Below the pieces are notes generated by a model. The model saw only the letters and a program-made list of their open reading frames with translations. It ran no database searches and was not told the origin of the DNA. Shown here one piece after another: positions 10,501 to 23,177 of a DNA stretch of 64,000 nucleotides. Within the stretch, counting starts at the first letter, position 1. Every line of letters starts with the position of its first letter. The stretch is from Apostichopus japonicus (taxonomy: Eukaryota; Echinodermata; Holothuroidea; Aspidochirotida; Stichopodidae): assembly GCF_037975245.1 (NCBI RefSeq), contig NC_092579.1:11332678-11396677 (forward strand), written 5' to 3'. Both the position numbers and the translations under genes were made by a program.

Positions 10501-11110
10501 AAAGCCCCGTGTGTGATTGAGTTGTAGTTGTTGGGTATTCTGCAACTGCTCCACGTTAGAATAGTATCAGTTCTGCTGGGCCTATCGTATTACCAGTGTT
10601 AGCCTAGAGGCTACTGTTGATCACGATGAATAATACTGTTCCGCTACCACCAACTTTGACTCTGTTAGAGCATGGAGGTAAAATCTGTTTTTACGTCCAT
10701 GGTTAGAGCTATTGGCAGAGATGAACGCAGAGACGTGATTTGTAGCCACAAAACGACTAGTTGACTGAACTTTGTAGCGTTAAAAGAAGTACAAAACGAC
10801 TCCAGAAGAGATTAAATAGTCAAACACACAACTGTAGTTTACTTCAAAAACAATAAAGGTGTTTATTTAATCACTGCTTCTTATCGGGAGGCTATCAGTG
10901 TTCTAAACATGCAGATCGAAAAAAAACATGACGAAATATCAATATGATATTTCGCAATCGTACAGTAGCACGTAAACAAAATATCTCCTTATAGGTTAGA
11001 GGACTTGCTTACTGTACATTTGTATATACGAGTTAAACAGTTAAACAAAGTAGGTACATAAAAGATAACAAGAAAAACCGTCCAGGCAAAATTGGACTTT
11101 ACCAACAACA
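10501..11110. other. Unit A-specific intergenic DNA, nothing recognised
   Basis: The homology with unit B ends near 10500 and the homology with 60528 onwards starts near 11111. I see no open frame, transposon end or RNA gene between them. Confidence 0.5.
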
Positions 11111-11985
11111 GCAACATAATTAAGAAAACCTGGGAGAAATTTAAGCAACTTATGAAACTGTCACACGTTAAGAGGACAAAATCGACAGGGTAACAACTTT
11201 AAACCTTGCATTATTCATCAAGATCAATAATGTAAAATATACTGTTCTACCTTGTTTTGATATAAGTTATACTGTACTAGTTATACCCAACTTGCCTTTT
11301 TCCCATTGAGTACCGAAGTGTATAAAATATTACACTTCTACCGCAAGATATATAGGTCTATATATATTTAACAGCGTAACTATATATGTGAAATAGCATT
11401 CACACGGGCCTCATGTACAATATTTACTTTTAAAACAGACATATGTGAATACCAGCAATCAAAATAATTAAGAAGCACCTCATTTAAAAAAAATATAAAT
11501 GTTTATTTGATACATATGAATAAGTGTTTCAGTGTGATATGTGTTTCATATTCGCAAGAACACTTTTGTAACTGCGTGGTCCTTTCAGTAAAGTTTAGTT
11601 GGTTGCTTATATAGGCTTGGATGATATATATGAGATTTACTTAAGCTGTGACACAAAATACATGATTAAGTCCTGGATACTATTCGCACATCTCCAATTA
11701 GGGCCGTTTAGATTGAACATTATAAAGATGTCTTTAATTACTCTGAAAATATGTTAAATTGAGTAACTATATAGTATGCTTTATAATATATTTAGAATAT
11801 TGCTTTTTGTCAATAATTGTTGATAGCTTGATCTTGAAATAGAGATGCAAATTATTCTATACGTAACTGCGTTTCTCGGATGTCAACGGTACGTTCTTTA
11901 ACTACCACGTTGCACGATTGCTCAGAATCACTGTAATGAAAACGGTATACACCAGAATTAGAAAAAAAGGCAATTAAAAATCCTT
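11111..11985. repeat. Downstream flank of divergent exon G1
   Basis: Aligns with 60528-60898 and, after a 2.3-kb interruption there, with 63165-63665. It is AT-rich and non-coding, and by position would be the 3' flank of the G1 exon. Confidence 0.75.
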
Positions 11986-12091
11986 TCAAATTTTGCCCTG
12001 ATGTTCTTTTCCTTTTGTTACTTCTTCGTAAGATGGTATTGAATCGGAGATTGTAGCACTAAAACCAATAGGAATAACATCAGAAGAGTGG
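11986..12091 (-). pseudogene. Orphan divergent exon 2 (G1) of the PPxY membrane protein family
   Basis: Minus-strand terminal exon with acceptor CATTCACAG|C at 12092. It needs one base to complete a codon and then reads 35 codons including the stop, the same phase 2 entry as exon 2 of genes A-D. The peptide ends IPSYEEVTKGKEHQGKI, matching the [17 protein letters not shown] tail of gene A but with IPSY in place of PPSY, so the PPxY motif is degenerate. No exon 1 is visible between here and unit B. Either exon 1 is lost, or the exon is an alternative last exon for an upstream gene such as B. Confidence 0.65.
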
Positions 12092-12134
12092 CTGTGAATG
12101 GAAGAGAGGCAAAAAGGAGCATCAATATTGTGTC

Positions 12135-12435
12135 AAATTATAATCATAATCAATCATATAATCAGGCAGTTATCTTTTTCGACGCTTAAGCGACCACGAA
12201 TGTGGGAGAAGCCCGCGAGGGCTTATGGATTACAACTGGGTGGCTTCCAATTCAATATTTTAACTCCAAGTTGGAATCTTTTCAATTGAGAAAGGTATTT
12301 CAGATGGGAAAATCGTAGATTGCCTTGGATGAAAACCCACATGACCCGGCCCGGGATCGAACCCCAAACCTCCCGATTACTAAGCCTCGATCGTTGCTTC
12401 AAAAGCCACCGCCTTTATCCACTCTGCCACAGCTG
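12135..12435 (-). mobile_element. tRNA-derived SINE with Leu/Ser-type head
   Basis: Minus-strand head with A box TGGCAGAGTGG (complement of 12419-12429) and B box GGTTCGATCCC (complement of 12353-12363). The wide spacing is typical of class II tRNAs with a long variable arm. The body runs to an AATCAT-rich tail near 12135-12160. It differs in sequence from the SINE at 6604. A small piece of the same head is present next to G2 (63822-63852). Confidence 0.7.
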
Positions 12436-12861
12436 TTATTATGCTGTGTCTTAATATATAGGATGGATTTGGGAAGAGAACTAGAGTTGCGTGATTTTCA
12501 TTACACCGGGTGCATACACATTAGACCAGTGATTTGATATTGGGGTAATTAAGTTGTCACGAGACCCAATATGGGAGAAAATAAAATAACTCCACCTCAT
12601 ACCATTTTTTCTTGTTGAGAGTTTTAATTGTTGAACGCTCATCCAATATCTTTAAACTAAAATGATGATACTCTGAATCTTCAGTAGCCTGCCACAATAA
12701 CCTAAACTTGCAACGCTAAAGTTGGGCTATTTCGCGGTTTCAACTGATGCCGATTAATTGTATAGGATATTGCTTGCCATATTATATATCATTCAATTTG
12801 TAACTGGAATAGTGTCATTCATGTCCTGCCCTGCGGTCCCTTCGTCCGGTCACGATATTCG

Positions 12862-12927
<66 letters not shown>

Positions 12928-12960
12928 TTTCGAACCTCTGGACATACAATCATCGTATAC
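12436..12960. other. Spacer between G1/SINE and unit B, with (AT)n tract
   Basis: No coding or RNA feature apart from a pure (AT)n run at 12863-12925, about 35 bp before the start of unit B homology. Confidence 0.6.
12863..12925. repeat. (AT)n microsatellite next to unit B boundary
   Basis: About 63 bp of uninterrupted TA dinucleotides, ending about 35 bp from the left edge of unit B. It may mark the duplication breakpoint. Confidence 0.95.
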
Positions 12961-13352
12961 ATTTAGTGTCATTTAGTCAGTAACAACATAAACCATTTAT
13001 CTCTAAATGCTGATATTACTATAGAACGTGAAAATCGAAGCAAATCAGAGGTAAAGTTAGTGAAGTCAACTTGAAGATTGAACAGTGATAAAAACAAAAT
13101 TAAAATGTTACCACCGAAAGAATAATTTGAAACAATAACTTCGATGGTAATTCTTACGGTATTGTACACGTAAATCCAATCCAAAGAAACGAACTTGGAA
13201 TTCAATTCGAAGAAAGTCATTACTTTTCATGATGTGATAAAGCCACACGGAGTTATCACACCGACTTTCAGCGAGTTTCATCAATATTTAGAAGGGGAAA
13301 TCGAATAAAATTTGGAGCAAATTAGACGTGCGTCTCACGTTTTGTGTGTTGT

Positions 13353-13505
13353 GAATGTATGTATTTTAGATCCTCCTGTAAGCAGGAACTCTCAAAGAAG
13401 CATCATTGGCTTATCAAGGCCGCAAGCTGACCAAAGTCAGTCTCTTAGATTCGCATTTAACGTCCATGATTATGAATTGTCAATTGTCAATAACTCTGTA
13501 ACTCA
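13353..13505 (-). mobile_element. 5'-truncated tRNA-derived SINE, unit B copy
   Basis: Duplicate of the fragment at 966-1118, carried along by the segmental duplication. It differs by only a few bases and lacks the tRNA head. Confidence 0.7.
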
Positions 13506-14033
13506 GCGGTGGGCAACCTTTTTGAATGAATGGGTCAGATATACAGAGTATAGACTGGGCCGCACCTAGCCAACGACCTGCTGTTGATTTGAAACCTTTG
13601 ATTCCGAGGACTTTGAAGCAATAGGTGTATGTACTTAATCTGTATTCACAATAACATAATGCTCATTACAGTACAGTTGATAATTAATGGGATAATAGAC
13701 AGCATCATTAGTGCCGATAAATTCTAAGCAGCTAGCTCGTTTTTTGTGATGATGTTAAAAACAAAAATTCTTTTTCTTCAGACATCTCACGGGCCGCAAA
13801 AAAAATCACTGGCGGGCCTAAAAGTGGATCTAAAGGACAGCCCAGGTCAGTCTGGAACTGTTTGCAGTATTGAAGTGACGTAAAAGGACTACAGACAAAT
13901 GCCGGCATATAAGACATGAAATGGTGACAACAATTTTGTGATATTTCTACCAACAATTTGTCGTTCTAAGCAGAAGACATAGTTAGTCCATCCTCTATCC
14001 ATGTTCTCGCAGAGTTACCTGGCTTCATGGATT

Positions 14034-15428
14034 CGAATTGAATTGAATTGAATTGCATTTGAATTTATTGTTCACATTCGAAAATTTGGCTTACACAGGT
14101 CGTAAACAGAAAAAAAGAGAAGCAATAGTAAGTATCAATAGACTGCGATACACATACAGTAATACAACATATATACAGCAACTCCTACAAATAAAAAACT
14201 TATCTTCTCCCTTGTGAATTACATATATGGATAGAATTGGGCACAAATGAGTATCTGTAGCGGCCCCTAAGTGTACGTGGTGGGCATAAACGCAGTCCAG
14301 AGCGGTTGTAATTGTAGTGTTCAAACAAAATTCTGCTAATTGAGTCATTTTGGAAATCTGGCATTTAGATATGGTATTAGATTAATTATGATTAAATATT
14401 AAATACTAATGCTTGTCTTCGAAAAAGTTGGCCGATTGCCAGGGAGACGAAGACGATTGTTTTGACGTGTGTGATAATTGTGAACTAGGGAATTCCGAAT
14501 GAATAAATTAGAAAAACCTAACGGTAAGATATTGTTGAAGAATCGATAGGTGAAGGTTGCAATATTGACTTTGATTATGTCATTTAATGTAAGGGACTTA
14601 AAAGGTGGGCTGGTGTTTTCGCGTGGTGCAGAATACGTAATAAGTCTGAGAGCTTGTTTTGGAGAACAAATAACTTTCTTAAAGCGGAGTTACTAGTGCC
14701 CGACCAAGCAAGACTACAGTATCAGAGTGGGGAATAGACAAGAGTTAGATAAATAGTACGAAGGATATGTTTTGGCAATATCGTTTTTAGTCTACCGATT
14801 ATTCCAACGCCCTTATAGCAACTTGCGAACACAGGTGAGAAGTATGTTCATGCCAATTAAGCTTTGAGTCAATAAGAACACCAAGAAATTTAACACTGGT
14901 AGCAGCTTCAAGTAGGTGGTTATTAATGATAATATTTAAGTTGGGGTTTTGAGTATGAGGTATGATAAAGACCATATAGTTTGTTTTGATAACATTAAGC
15001 GAAAGCTTATTTGAAGCAAACCAGTCAGATTATAACACAAATTCACTGCAAGCAGTACTCTCAAGCCGTTGTACATGTGTGTCTTTGAAAATATACTGGT
15101 GTCGTCTGCAAACATCACTATTGAAAATTTAGATGAAAGCGTGGTTGTGTCGCTCATGTAGATGACAAAAAGTAGTGGCCCAAGAATAGAACCTTGGGGA
15201 ACACCACAAGAGATTGTTTGCAAGTGAGAGGGATTTTTTTTTGAAAGAAGACAACTGTTTCCTTCCTGAAAAATCCATATGCGAATAATTTATCTAATAA
15301 GATAGAATGGTCAATGGTATCAAACGCCTTAGAAAGGTCAAGGAAGACACCTAGAGAAGTTCCATTATCACTTGCAGCTTTACTTAGCTTATCAAAAATA
15401 CTAAACTCCAGTAAGTTAAAATGTTTTT
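14034..15428 (-). mobile_element. 5'-truncated LINE (jockey/CR1-like superfamily), unit B copy
   Basis: Near-identical duplicate of the LINE at 1646-3048. The reverse transcriptase fragment with GVPQGS and FADDTS lies at 14936-15223, and the same (GAATT)n 3' tail is present with fewer repeats. It was carried by the segmental duplication, so it is not an independent insertion. Confidence 0.8.
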
Positions 15429-17216
15429 CTTAGATTAGATTAGTTAAACTTTATTAAACCACGAGGGTAATTGCATGCTCGTATGAAACAGGATATGAGA
15501 TACAAACATTAAAGTTTGAAAACCTAAAACGTACAGTAACAAATAATTGTATGAATATGAAAACATATGACATTTTAAAACAGGATATGAGATACAAACA
15601 TTAAAATATGAAACCTAAACGTACAGTATCAAACAATTGTAAGAATATGAAAACATAAGACATTTTAAAGCATGTCAAGGGCGTAGGAACCGGGGGGGCT
15701 GGGGGGCAGTGAAAAATATGGGGGGGGCGGAAGTATCGTTCCGCCCCCCGCTCCGCAATTCAGAAAACCCCTTTTTCATTTCCAAATGAGAAAAAAAATC
15801 TTATTTGAAGCACCAAATTGCATCTAAGGCCAGGTGAAAATGCAAAATTCTTTACAAAATGAAGTGGGTGTTGAAGTGTGCTATATTGCACCAAATTGCA
15901 TCTGGGGCCACCTGGAAATGCAAAAAAAATCCAGTGGGGAGGAGGACACCCCCTCCCCTTAGACCCCTCCCCCAGGCCGGCCATCAGTCTTCAGCCCCCC
16001 CCCCCCCCACTCAAAAGTACCTTCCTACGCCACTGAAGCATGTAGTAACACATTATACACAGCTCAGGACAGAAGAAACAGCCAGACGAGATCAAACGTT
16101 GAAAGTCTTCATTATAAAAGTTTGATGCATTGTGGAATGAATGAGGAAGAATGTCGATTTGTATGAGACGGTGGTATCAGCATCCTTCCATGGCCTTCTA
16201 GGAATAATCGCTCTGTCGAAATATTGATGGAGTGGGTGGCTATCATCTCTCATGATTCTGTTTTCACTCTCAGTAGTTAGTGATATGCAGTAGGCAAAGT
16301 TGGCTGATTTGTCCCGAGCAGACGATCTGCTTGCCAAATTATTGTTTCAATACGTTGCGTATCTTCTTTTCTCGCGTTGCCACACCACGAGACCCGATTA
16401 TAACGCCACACTCTATTAATTATCGAAATATAAAACATAAGAAGTATTTCATTATTTAGGAAAAATTTGTACAACAAACGAAAGCAATGCATCCTAGTAT
16501 TTAATCTCTCAATAATTCATCTAGATGATCATGCCAGACCTAACATCTGACGTATAAGTGTGAATAAAAATGGGGCTAAAACCGTACCTTGTGGAACACC
16601 AGTGTTGGAAGTTATGACATTATACACGCCGACGCTATTAGCTGTTTTGATTTTGCATACTGTGACCCCCCAGTTAGATATAGATATATCCACAAAATAA
16701 GTTCATGACTGACATTCATATCAATAAGTTTCTTGGCAAGAATATGGGGTTGGATAGTTTTAAAAGCAGAAGAGAAATCAAAGAACGTAACCCTGGCAAA
16801 GTTCCCCTTATTTGTGAGTTCCAAGTGAGAATAGAGCTTCCCGAGGCTGACAAGAACGGCGTCCTTGGTACTGCGTTTCGATCTGTGCGTAAACTACACC
16901 GGGTCAAGATAATCATTCACGAGAGGCTTCAGGGTCTTGAGTATCAAACGCTCGCATACTTTCATGACTACCGAGGTTAATGCTACAGGTCTCAGGTCGT
17001 TCATACACGTGATGTTAGCCTTATTTTTGCGACTGGCATAATACACGACTGCTTCCACATGGCCGGAAGTGTATGATACTTAAACGAGAGGTCATAAAGT
17101 ATTGCATATATGATGGCAAGTTCGTGTGAACAAGTTTTGAGAACACGGGGTAGCATCCCATCTTGTGTTTGGACATGAGTCTTAACTAAATTAATGTTTG
17201 TACGTTTTATGATCTC
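15429..17216 (-). mobile_element. Second LINE remnant (Rex1/CR1-like), unit B copy
   Basis: Duplicate of 3049-5222 with the same RT fragments (frame at 16612-16824 and neighbours) and the same (TAATC)n tail. It contains only one nested hAT-type element (15676-16035). The site of the other element is empty here. Confidence 0.7.
15676..16035. mobile_element. hAT-type non-autonomous element, shared copy in unit B
   Basis: Counterpart of 3680-4041, flanked here by a perfect 8-bp duplication AAGCATGT (15668-15675 and 16036-16043). It has the same CAAGGGCGTAGGAACC / CAGTGGCGTAGGAAGG inverted ends. Confidence 0.85.
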
Positions 17217-17417
17217 TTGGTGGAAGTCCTACAACATGTCCTTGCCGATGATGAACCAATGCAAACTTCATCAACAATGTTAAGTCACGCACAATGTCGT
17301 CATTTAGAGAAAGTATCAATTTGTACTCGCTTGGAGGAAGTAAAATGCTATGGTTTCCTTGTGTGTAAGGCTGGTAGTTGTCAACAGCTAACCTATTCCG
17401 AGGTGTTGCTTGGGGAG

Positions 17418-17640
17418 GATTATTTACTCGAGAATAAAGAGGCTCACTCCCCTACGTCAGCCATTCAGCGTATTTATTGTAATAGGTGTCACCGCATATT
17501 TAATAGCACTACTCTGGCTTTGTTATGTAATATCACCTTACAGGTGTCAACATCCCTTTGACTGTAAACCTGCCGTGGTGTCCGTTAATGCTGAAGGGTG
17601 CTTGGATCTATTTCATCCCTCAATGATAATAACTGACATA
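17418..17640 (+). other. Counterpart of the membrane-anchor frame, unit B (uncertain)
   Basis: The frame seen at 5424-5640 is preserved here with few substitutions and runs on to about 17667. However, the GTAAGA donor has become GATAAT, and the upstream sequence differs by a one-base indel. If the unit A version is an exon, this copy is probably dead. Confidence 0.2.
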
Positions 17641-17985
17641 ATACTCACACATTTACTTACTGTATGATCAGGGAATGATTTGGTGTTAAAATTTACTTTG
17701 TAAGTCAATATGGGGCATTGGTATGAAGCATGCACGCTTCATAAGAAAGCAGTCGTCCTCAAACATGACATAAAAGGCCATGGTAACGGTAAATGGTGTA
17801 CAAAGTTCAGTAAGCATTCTTTTCAATTTACATTCCAAATTGTAAGCCGCCACTCCCCAATGCAGGTGCGATTGAACCTGGGAAGGTAAGGGTTGGGTGG
17901 GGGTAGTGTCAATCGTAGTGGGCTATGTGACAATGATGTGAGGGGATGTCATATTTACCATGGTTTATACCGCGACGACGGTATT

Positions 17986-17991
17986 TTTATT
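17986..17991 (-). terminator. Poly(A) signal AATAAA of gene B
   Basis: Counterpart of the gene A signal at 6000-6005, about 300 bp downstream of the gene B stop. Confidence 0.5.
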
Positions 17992-18288
17992 TTGACCACC
18001 TCATTTTGAGCAATATATATCTACTTAAATGTACTCCCTGTTTTTCTGTTCCCTTTTTTTCCCGAAAGATGGCGATGGTTATATTCGGAAGTGTATTAGC
18101 CTGTTACATTCGCATGGAATATATATCTCTACATACGGAAATACAGCAGCAATTATACTACTATTCTGTTATAATAATGACTCTTTCGTTACTTCGTCGT
18201 TTAACATTGTGATGTGATGGTGAATCATAGTGGACTCCCTCTATTCGATTCAATGTTAGGCAGGGTAAACTCGCGATGAATCCATATT

Positions 18289-20935
18289 TCAAAGACGCCC
18301 TTCAAATTTCCCCTCGGTCTGCTTTCCCTTCATTACTTCTTCGTAGGATGGAGGTAAATCAGAGGCCATAGAGGTACTAACATTTGAAGGCTGAGATGTC
18401 TGGCTGTGAGAAAGAAAAACAAGTAAAACAAAAATGTCAACATAAAATGCCCCGAAAAAGGAGGGCGAGAGAATGGTGGGTCGGACGCACCGGCAGTGGC
18501 GTAGCCCGGATGTTTGTGGTGGGGGCGCTGGGGGGCTTGACCATTTCCTGTGAGGGCGTCTTGTTAATATCTAAGTGAAGCGCTACCATGAGTTGGCGCG
18601 CAGCGTTCAAAAAGTTATAGCTAAAAGATAGCCACCTAGATCGTAGGAAATTGCACTTCCCAAGCCTTGTAAGCAAGGGCGTCAATCCGATTTGAAACGT
18701 GGGGGGGGGGGGGAGGGGACGTTATCGATTCGAGTTATCCAGCTGCAAGTACTATCTAAGTGGAGCGCCACCATCAGTTGGCGCGCAGCGTACCAAGAAA
18801 ATTTCAGATATCAATATCTGCCAGATCGCTGGAGATGGCACTTGCCAGGCTGGATAGCAGCCATCTAGTTGCGTGATTTCGGGAGAAAATTACAAATTCG
18901 TCACTCAGGAAATCTGCAATAAAGTCCATACGGCCTTAGGTTTTGGTGAATCATTTCTGTTATTAGTGATTCAAATTGACATCAACATTAGAACGAAGTG
19001 CAGGTTGACAAATGATGCGGCGAACTGGAAACCCCAGCCCCATTTTGACCTATGTTTCAGGAAAGAATACCCTTCATTTGTTCCAACCCATGGCAACTAA
19101 CAATCTGCGATTACATTTAATTCGAAATGGGCACATTATAATGCAACAAGTCGGTCAAGTAATGACCACAGGGCCTCAGATATAGGCCTATAGGAACGAT
19201 GCCCCAAAATGTCCCTGGACATTCTATAGGTGAAGGAAGCTATCCGCCGCGACTGCATGTGAGTTTCTCGACTTAATTGCCGTCCTGGGAGTCATACCAC
19301 AAAATTGTGAGTTTGACACCGGCATTGACATTTTTCGACAAAACTGCAAATTGCGCGTAGAAAACAAGAAATGATTGACTGGGCTTTCAGCCAAGTAACT
19401 TTTTGAATGACCGAACTATATGTCCAACTGACACAATCAAAGCTTGCGTCCGAAACATCAGGTTGATAGACTGATTTTCAGCGATAGTATTGTCTCCTTT
19501 CTTGAAAATTCGTTTTTTTAGCGTCAAGGTACGTCCCAGAAGTAAAAACCCGGCCTATGCGCTATTTCACGTCCGTTTTTTCAGCAACTATAGCCTACTG
19601 CCGGTCCGCGGTCGAAGGGTCGTTCATGAATGGTCATCATGGAGATTCGAACCATTCAGACCAATGTTAAATTTTTCGCACATGTAATTTTTTTTCCGAC
19701 ACCCAAAATCCCAGTGGGGGAGGGGGGGGGGGGGGGCGACTGGGGGCGAAAATCTTTCTTATGGGGGGGGGGGGCTGTCGCCCCCATGCCCCCTGGCTAC
19801 GCCACTGCGCACGGGGGAGTACTGATAAAGCGTTGTCAACTATTCTTGACCGGGATGTAGCGTGTTCGGCGAATCGGCAGTGTATGGTACACCGATTGCA
19901 TGCATATGAAGCAGTTTTACGCAGTCCCGTATGCAGTCATGTAATATAACATTTAATTGGGAAGGGTGTATAGGGACTATCCCGTGCCTCTCTGACTTTG
20001 ACAATCTGTATATAGGCCTAATGAGCTAAATTAAGGATCGGGTTTTTATTTTGAAGGTAATGGAGGTAGGGGCGAGGACGGCGGCTTATCCATACACATA
20101 TTGTATGGAATCATGAAACTCTAATCACTACAGCTCCCTAATATTGCAGAGGGTCGAATAATGGCCACTGATGCGTACTTTTCAACAACCGTTCCTGCCG
20201 GGCACCGTGGAGTTCCCCCCCCCCCTCCTCATCCAACCCTCCACCCGTGCCGACCACTATGCCTTCCCATGTTTGTTCCACCACTATCAAGTTACAAATA
20301 ACATGACAAAAGCATTTTGCCCTTTTTAAATTGTTGCTTCCCCTGCTTAGATTATTGCCCCCCCCCCCGGCATACTATACGGGCCTAGTCAAGACTTTGT
20401 CGCTATAAATAACTTACCCTGCTGATGCTGTGAAGTATTGCATCCCTGGATTTAATGTAGCATGAAATCCGTAATTTGTTGCAAAGTGCAATGATTGATC
20501 GTGAAATCCAAGAGGAACATTTGATGTCTGAGGTGGATGAGCTGAATGAGAAGATGAATCATGGTTTATATTGACGTTGATTCCTTCAATACGAGGTTGA
20601 TTCCGAAGAGCGTTTTGTTTTTGATGTATGCGATGATAAACTGACACGAAACAAATACACATAAGAACAGGCATCGCAAGTGGTGGAATTGCTAAATATG
20701 GTGATGCATTAAGGGCCAAGAAGACAGCCAAAGCTACCCAAGCTCCACACCAAACCAGAAAAAATAATCCGCATATCTCGCATATCCCGGTGTCCGTGTC
20801 CGTGTTCGTGTTAAGTCTACTCGATCCATTGTAGGTTTCACCAGAGCCGGCACTACTGTGAACGTTGTTTTGGTGATGGCTCGTATCAAATGTCGAACCA
20901 ACAAACCCACCACTGTCAACGCCTCCTGCAGCCAT
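18289..20935 (-). CDS. Gene B: two-pass membrane protein with C-terminal PPxY tail
   Basis: Exon 1 is 20935-20418 and exon 2 is 18403-18289, in phase 2 with donor GTAAGT and acceptor TTTCTCACAG. The product is 210 residues, starting MAAGGVDSGG at an ATG with good context. Hydrophobic segments lie near 53-75 and 80-101. The tail reads PPSYEEVMKGK. Four residues (SSVI region) and part of the Thr-Asn repeat are missing compared with A. N- and C-terminal parts are nearly identical to A, but the membrane core differs at about one base in five, mostly changing amino acids. The intron holds a 1.3-kb hAT-type element. Head-to-tail with A, same strand. Function unknown; ubiquitin-ligase adaptor is only an inference from PPxY. 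Confidence 0.8.
18494..19807. mobile_element. 1.3-kb hAT-type non-autonomous element in gene B intron
   Basis: Ends are inverted: CAGTGGCGTAGCC on the left, and CTGGCTACGCCACTG on the right. The flanks are CGCACCGG (18486-18493) and CGCACGGG (19808-19815), an 8-bp target duplication with one mismatch. Genes A, C and D have the empty site (GGACGCACAGGGGAGTA-type). The interior has long G runs near 18700 and 19715-19775 and no transposase. Orphan exon E carries the left end of the same insertion at the same site. Confidence 0.85.
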
Positions 20936-21028
20936 ATTTGTTTTGTTTTCTGTTATCAATATATAAATATTGATTAATTTGTAAATTTATGGCGTGATCG
21001 CGGAAAGATCAGTGGCTAAACACTAACG

Positions 21029-21036
21029 TATATATA
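21029..21036 (-). promoter_or_regulatory. Putative TATA box of gene B
   Basis: TATATATA on the minus strand about 95 nt before the ATG, next to the same GATCGATC motif as gene A. Confidence 0.5.
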
Positions 21037-22540
21037 ACGATCGATCAAAGCTACAAACAAGAGTACCTTTAAACTCACATAAATCCAAGCAGGGAAGGAA
21101 ATCACAAGTAGAAAGACTGCAGGCTGTATGGCTGCAATACGATAATTGTTCTTTACTAGTCGAATTCCTCGCGGTGATATGCCAGGTTATACTAGTGTAC
21201 TATTTGGAATTCATATAAAGCACATGCAGGTAGGTAAGTTCATACATGACTGGCAACGGAAATATACAACACTATAACACGATATTAAAGGACCACAGCA
21301 ATTAAATGAATCACATTAGACAAGGACAGTTAAGTTAGTATTACTCCGGCACTTTGCTTCGTATGCAGCTAACTACACTTTTTCTTGAAATTTAAACATT
21401 TCCCATGACGTGTTGTCCATCCAAAGTTCATTCCTGCCATTCTCGTTCTTATTTTATTGTCTGTAAGTGACTTCTAATTTTCGAAAACGGAGGCGAAACT
21501 TGCCGGATTCATGAAAAGGTTGTGCCACCTGACGACCCGAAAATGAATATATGAATGCATTACGTACTTGTTAAGGCTAAATGGTACTAAATGTTAGCCA
21601 TTATTTGAAGTTTATATAAAGTTACAAAAAGCTGTTCTGATTTAGCAATTATAACTTGAAACGCAAGGAATAACGTTGTCTGCACTGGTCATCGATTTAG
21701 CTTCGAAGAACAGAGCATTACAGATTTATTCTTTAACTCGGTCTGTTCATAGCCGTGTACATCTGCCTTTAAAGGCATCGAAGACTCGCCCCAAACAGCG
21801 TGCCACCCTCTGAAAGAAAAGTTAACTTTCCGTTGCTTGCAAGTGACGTTTTTTTCTTGTCGCTACAAAATGCAGACAGTAATGAAACGTGATACCTTGT
21901 TCTCATTTTTCTGAACATGAGATGGCCATCGCTGCTGTGTACACTGTGTTGTGGGTATTGACCGTACCTGCATGTATTGGCTGTACACATGTGTCTAATT
22001 ACTGACGGCAGCAAGCTGTGTGTGTATTATCTGGGATCGATGGTGGTGTCTAAAATTTCTGTTACACCTCATTCGAAACTAGGTCAGATACCGGCACCAG
22101 ACGTTTCTTTGTACGCGAGTCTTCACTCCCTTTAAGCTCGGTTACTGCAGTACTCGGTATCCGGTTGAAATGTCTAGGAATAGAAATGATCGTGTGACGT
22201 GTTGAGTCGATAAATGTGTGTCTATATGTAGCAATGACTTCAATTCTTACCGGAAGTGCCGCTTCAACGTATAGAAACAAATTGTGAGTGTGACATATGC
22301 AGGTGAAGTGAAAGAGCGCCATCGTATGTGTTGAACCGTGAGACTAAACAATATAGAGAGTCCGAAATACATGTTTTGTAACTAAGGTATTAACTAACCT
22401 TGTATTCATTGTCAAGGTTGAAACATGGTGTAAGAATAATTATCGTATGCTTAATACCCCGTAATTCATGAATCTCACAGAGTATAACAGGAAGTTAGTA
22501 TAGGCTATAGCAAACAATGAATTGCTGTTCTCTAGAGAAG

Positions 22541-23177
22541 CCCTCTTGTAAGTCTTGAACTCTTGAAGTCACTCCGCAAGGCAATCTATTTCAGTGAACA
22601 CATGGTTATGGAAACCATTCAAATTTCACAAGCGACCTTTCCGAAATTCTAACTCTTGTCTACTCACGACGAACGATATACCAGTGAATATTTTTTATCG
22701 GACACGAAAAACCACGAAAAACATAACAGTAAGAAGAAAGACAAGAACGCAAACAACACGCGACATTGGTATAACAATGATTTTTATTACTGTTTTAAGA
22801 CAATTTTTCTTCCCAAAATTAATCTAGATTATCTATATATATCTTATTCAATGTTTTGAAATTTAAGACGTTTCTCTGCCAGATACAACCATGGTATGTG
22901 TGTGCGTGTGATTTACAATGCATACACGTATATACATAACCTGATTCATTGGTGTGAAAACCTGTAAACAAAATAATTGAATACCCCACGTCTTTTAAAT
23001 CATATAGGGAACAAGAAGAGCAACTTGTCATTCAAATGTCACGAAGTTCTGTAGCGTTCTTACGGTACTGCACCGGTAGGCCTTTTTTCTAGCTAAAACA
23101 AAGGATTCATCTAAATTAATGCGCTATAGTACTTTCGCTGTGAGTGCGTCAAAAGTTAGAAAACCAGAACTTGGTTC
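22541..23177. other. Spacer right of unit B, nothing recognised
   Basis: Unique AT-rich sequence between unit B and the partial third copy. Short open frames exist, but without splice signals, motifs or a second copy to support them. Confidence 0.5.

Larger units (their letters stand above)
12961..22540. repeat. Tandem segmental duplication, unit B
   Basis: This is the second copy of 575-10500, starting directly after an (AT)n tract and about 35 bp of other sequence. Compared with unit A it lacks the hAT-type element at 3263-3639, the SINE at 6604-6847, the long (AT)n tract at 7155-7257 and the 0.9-kb insertion at 7461-8391. It carries its own 1.3-kb hAT-type element at 18494-19807. It holds gene B in the same place and orientation as gene A. 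Confidence 0.9.
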
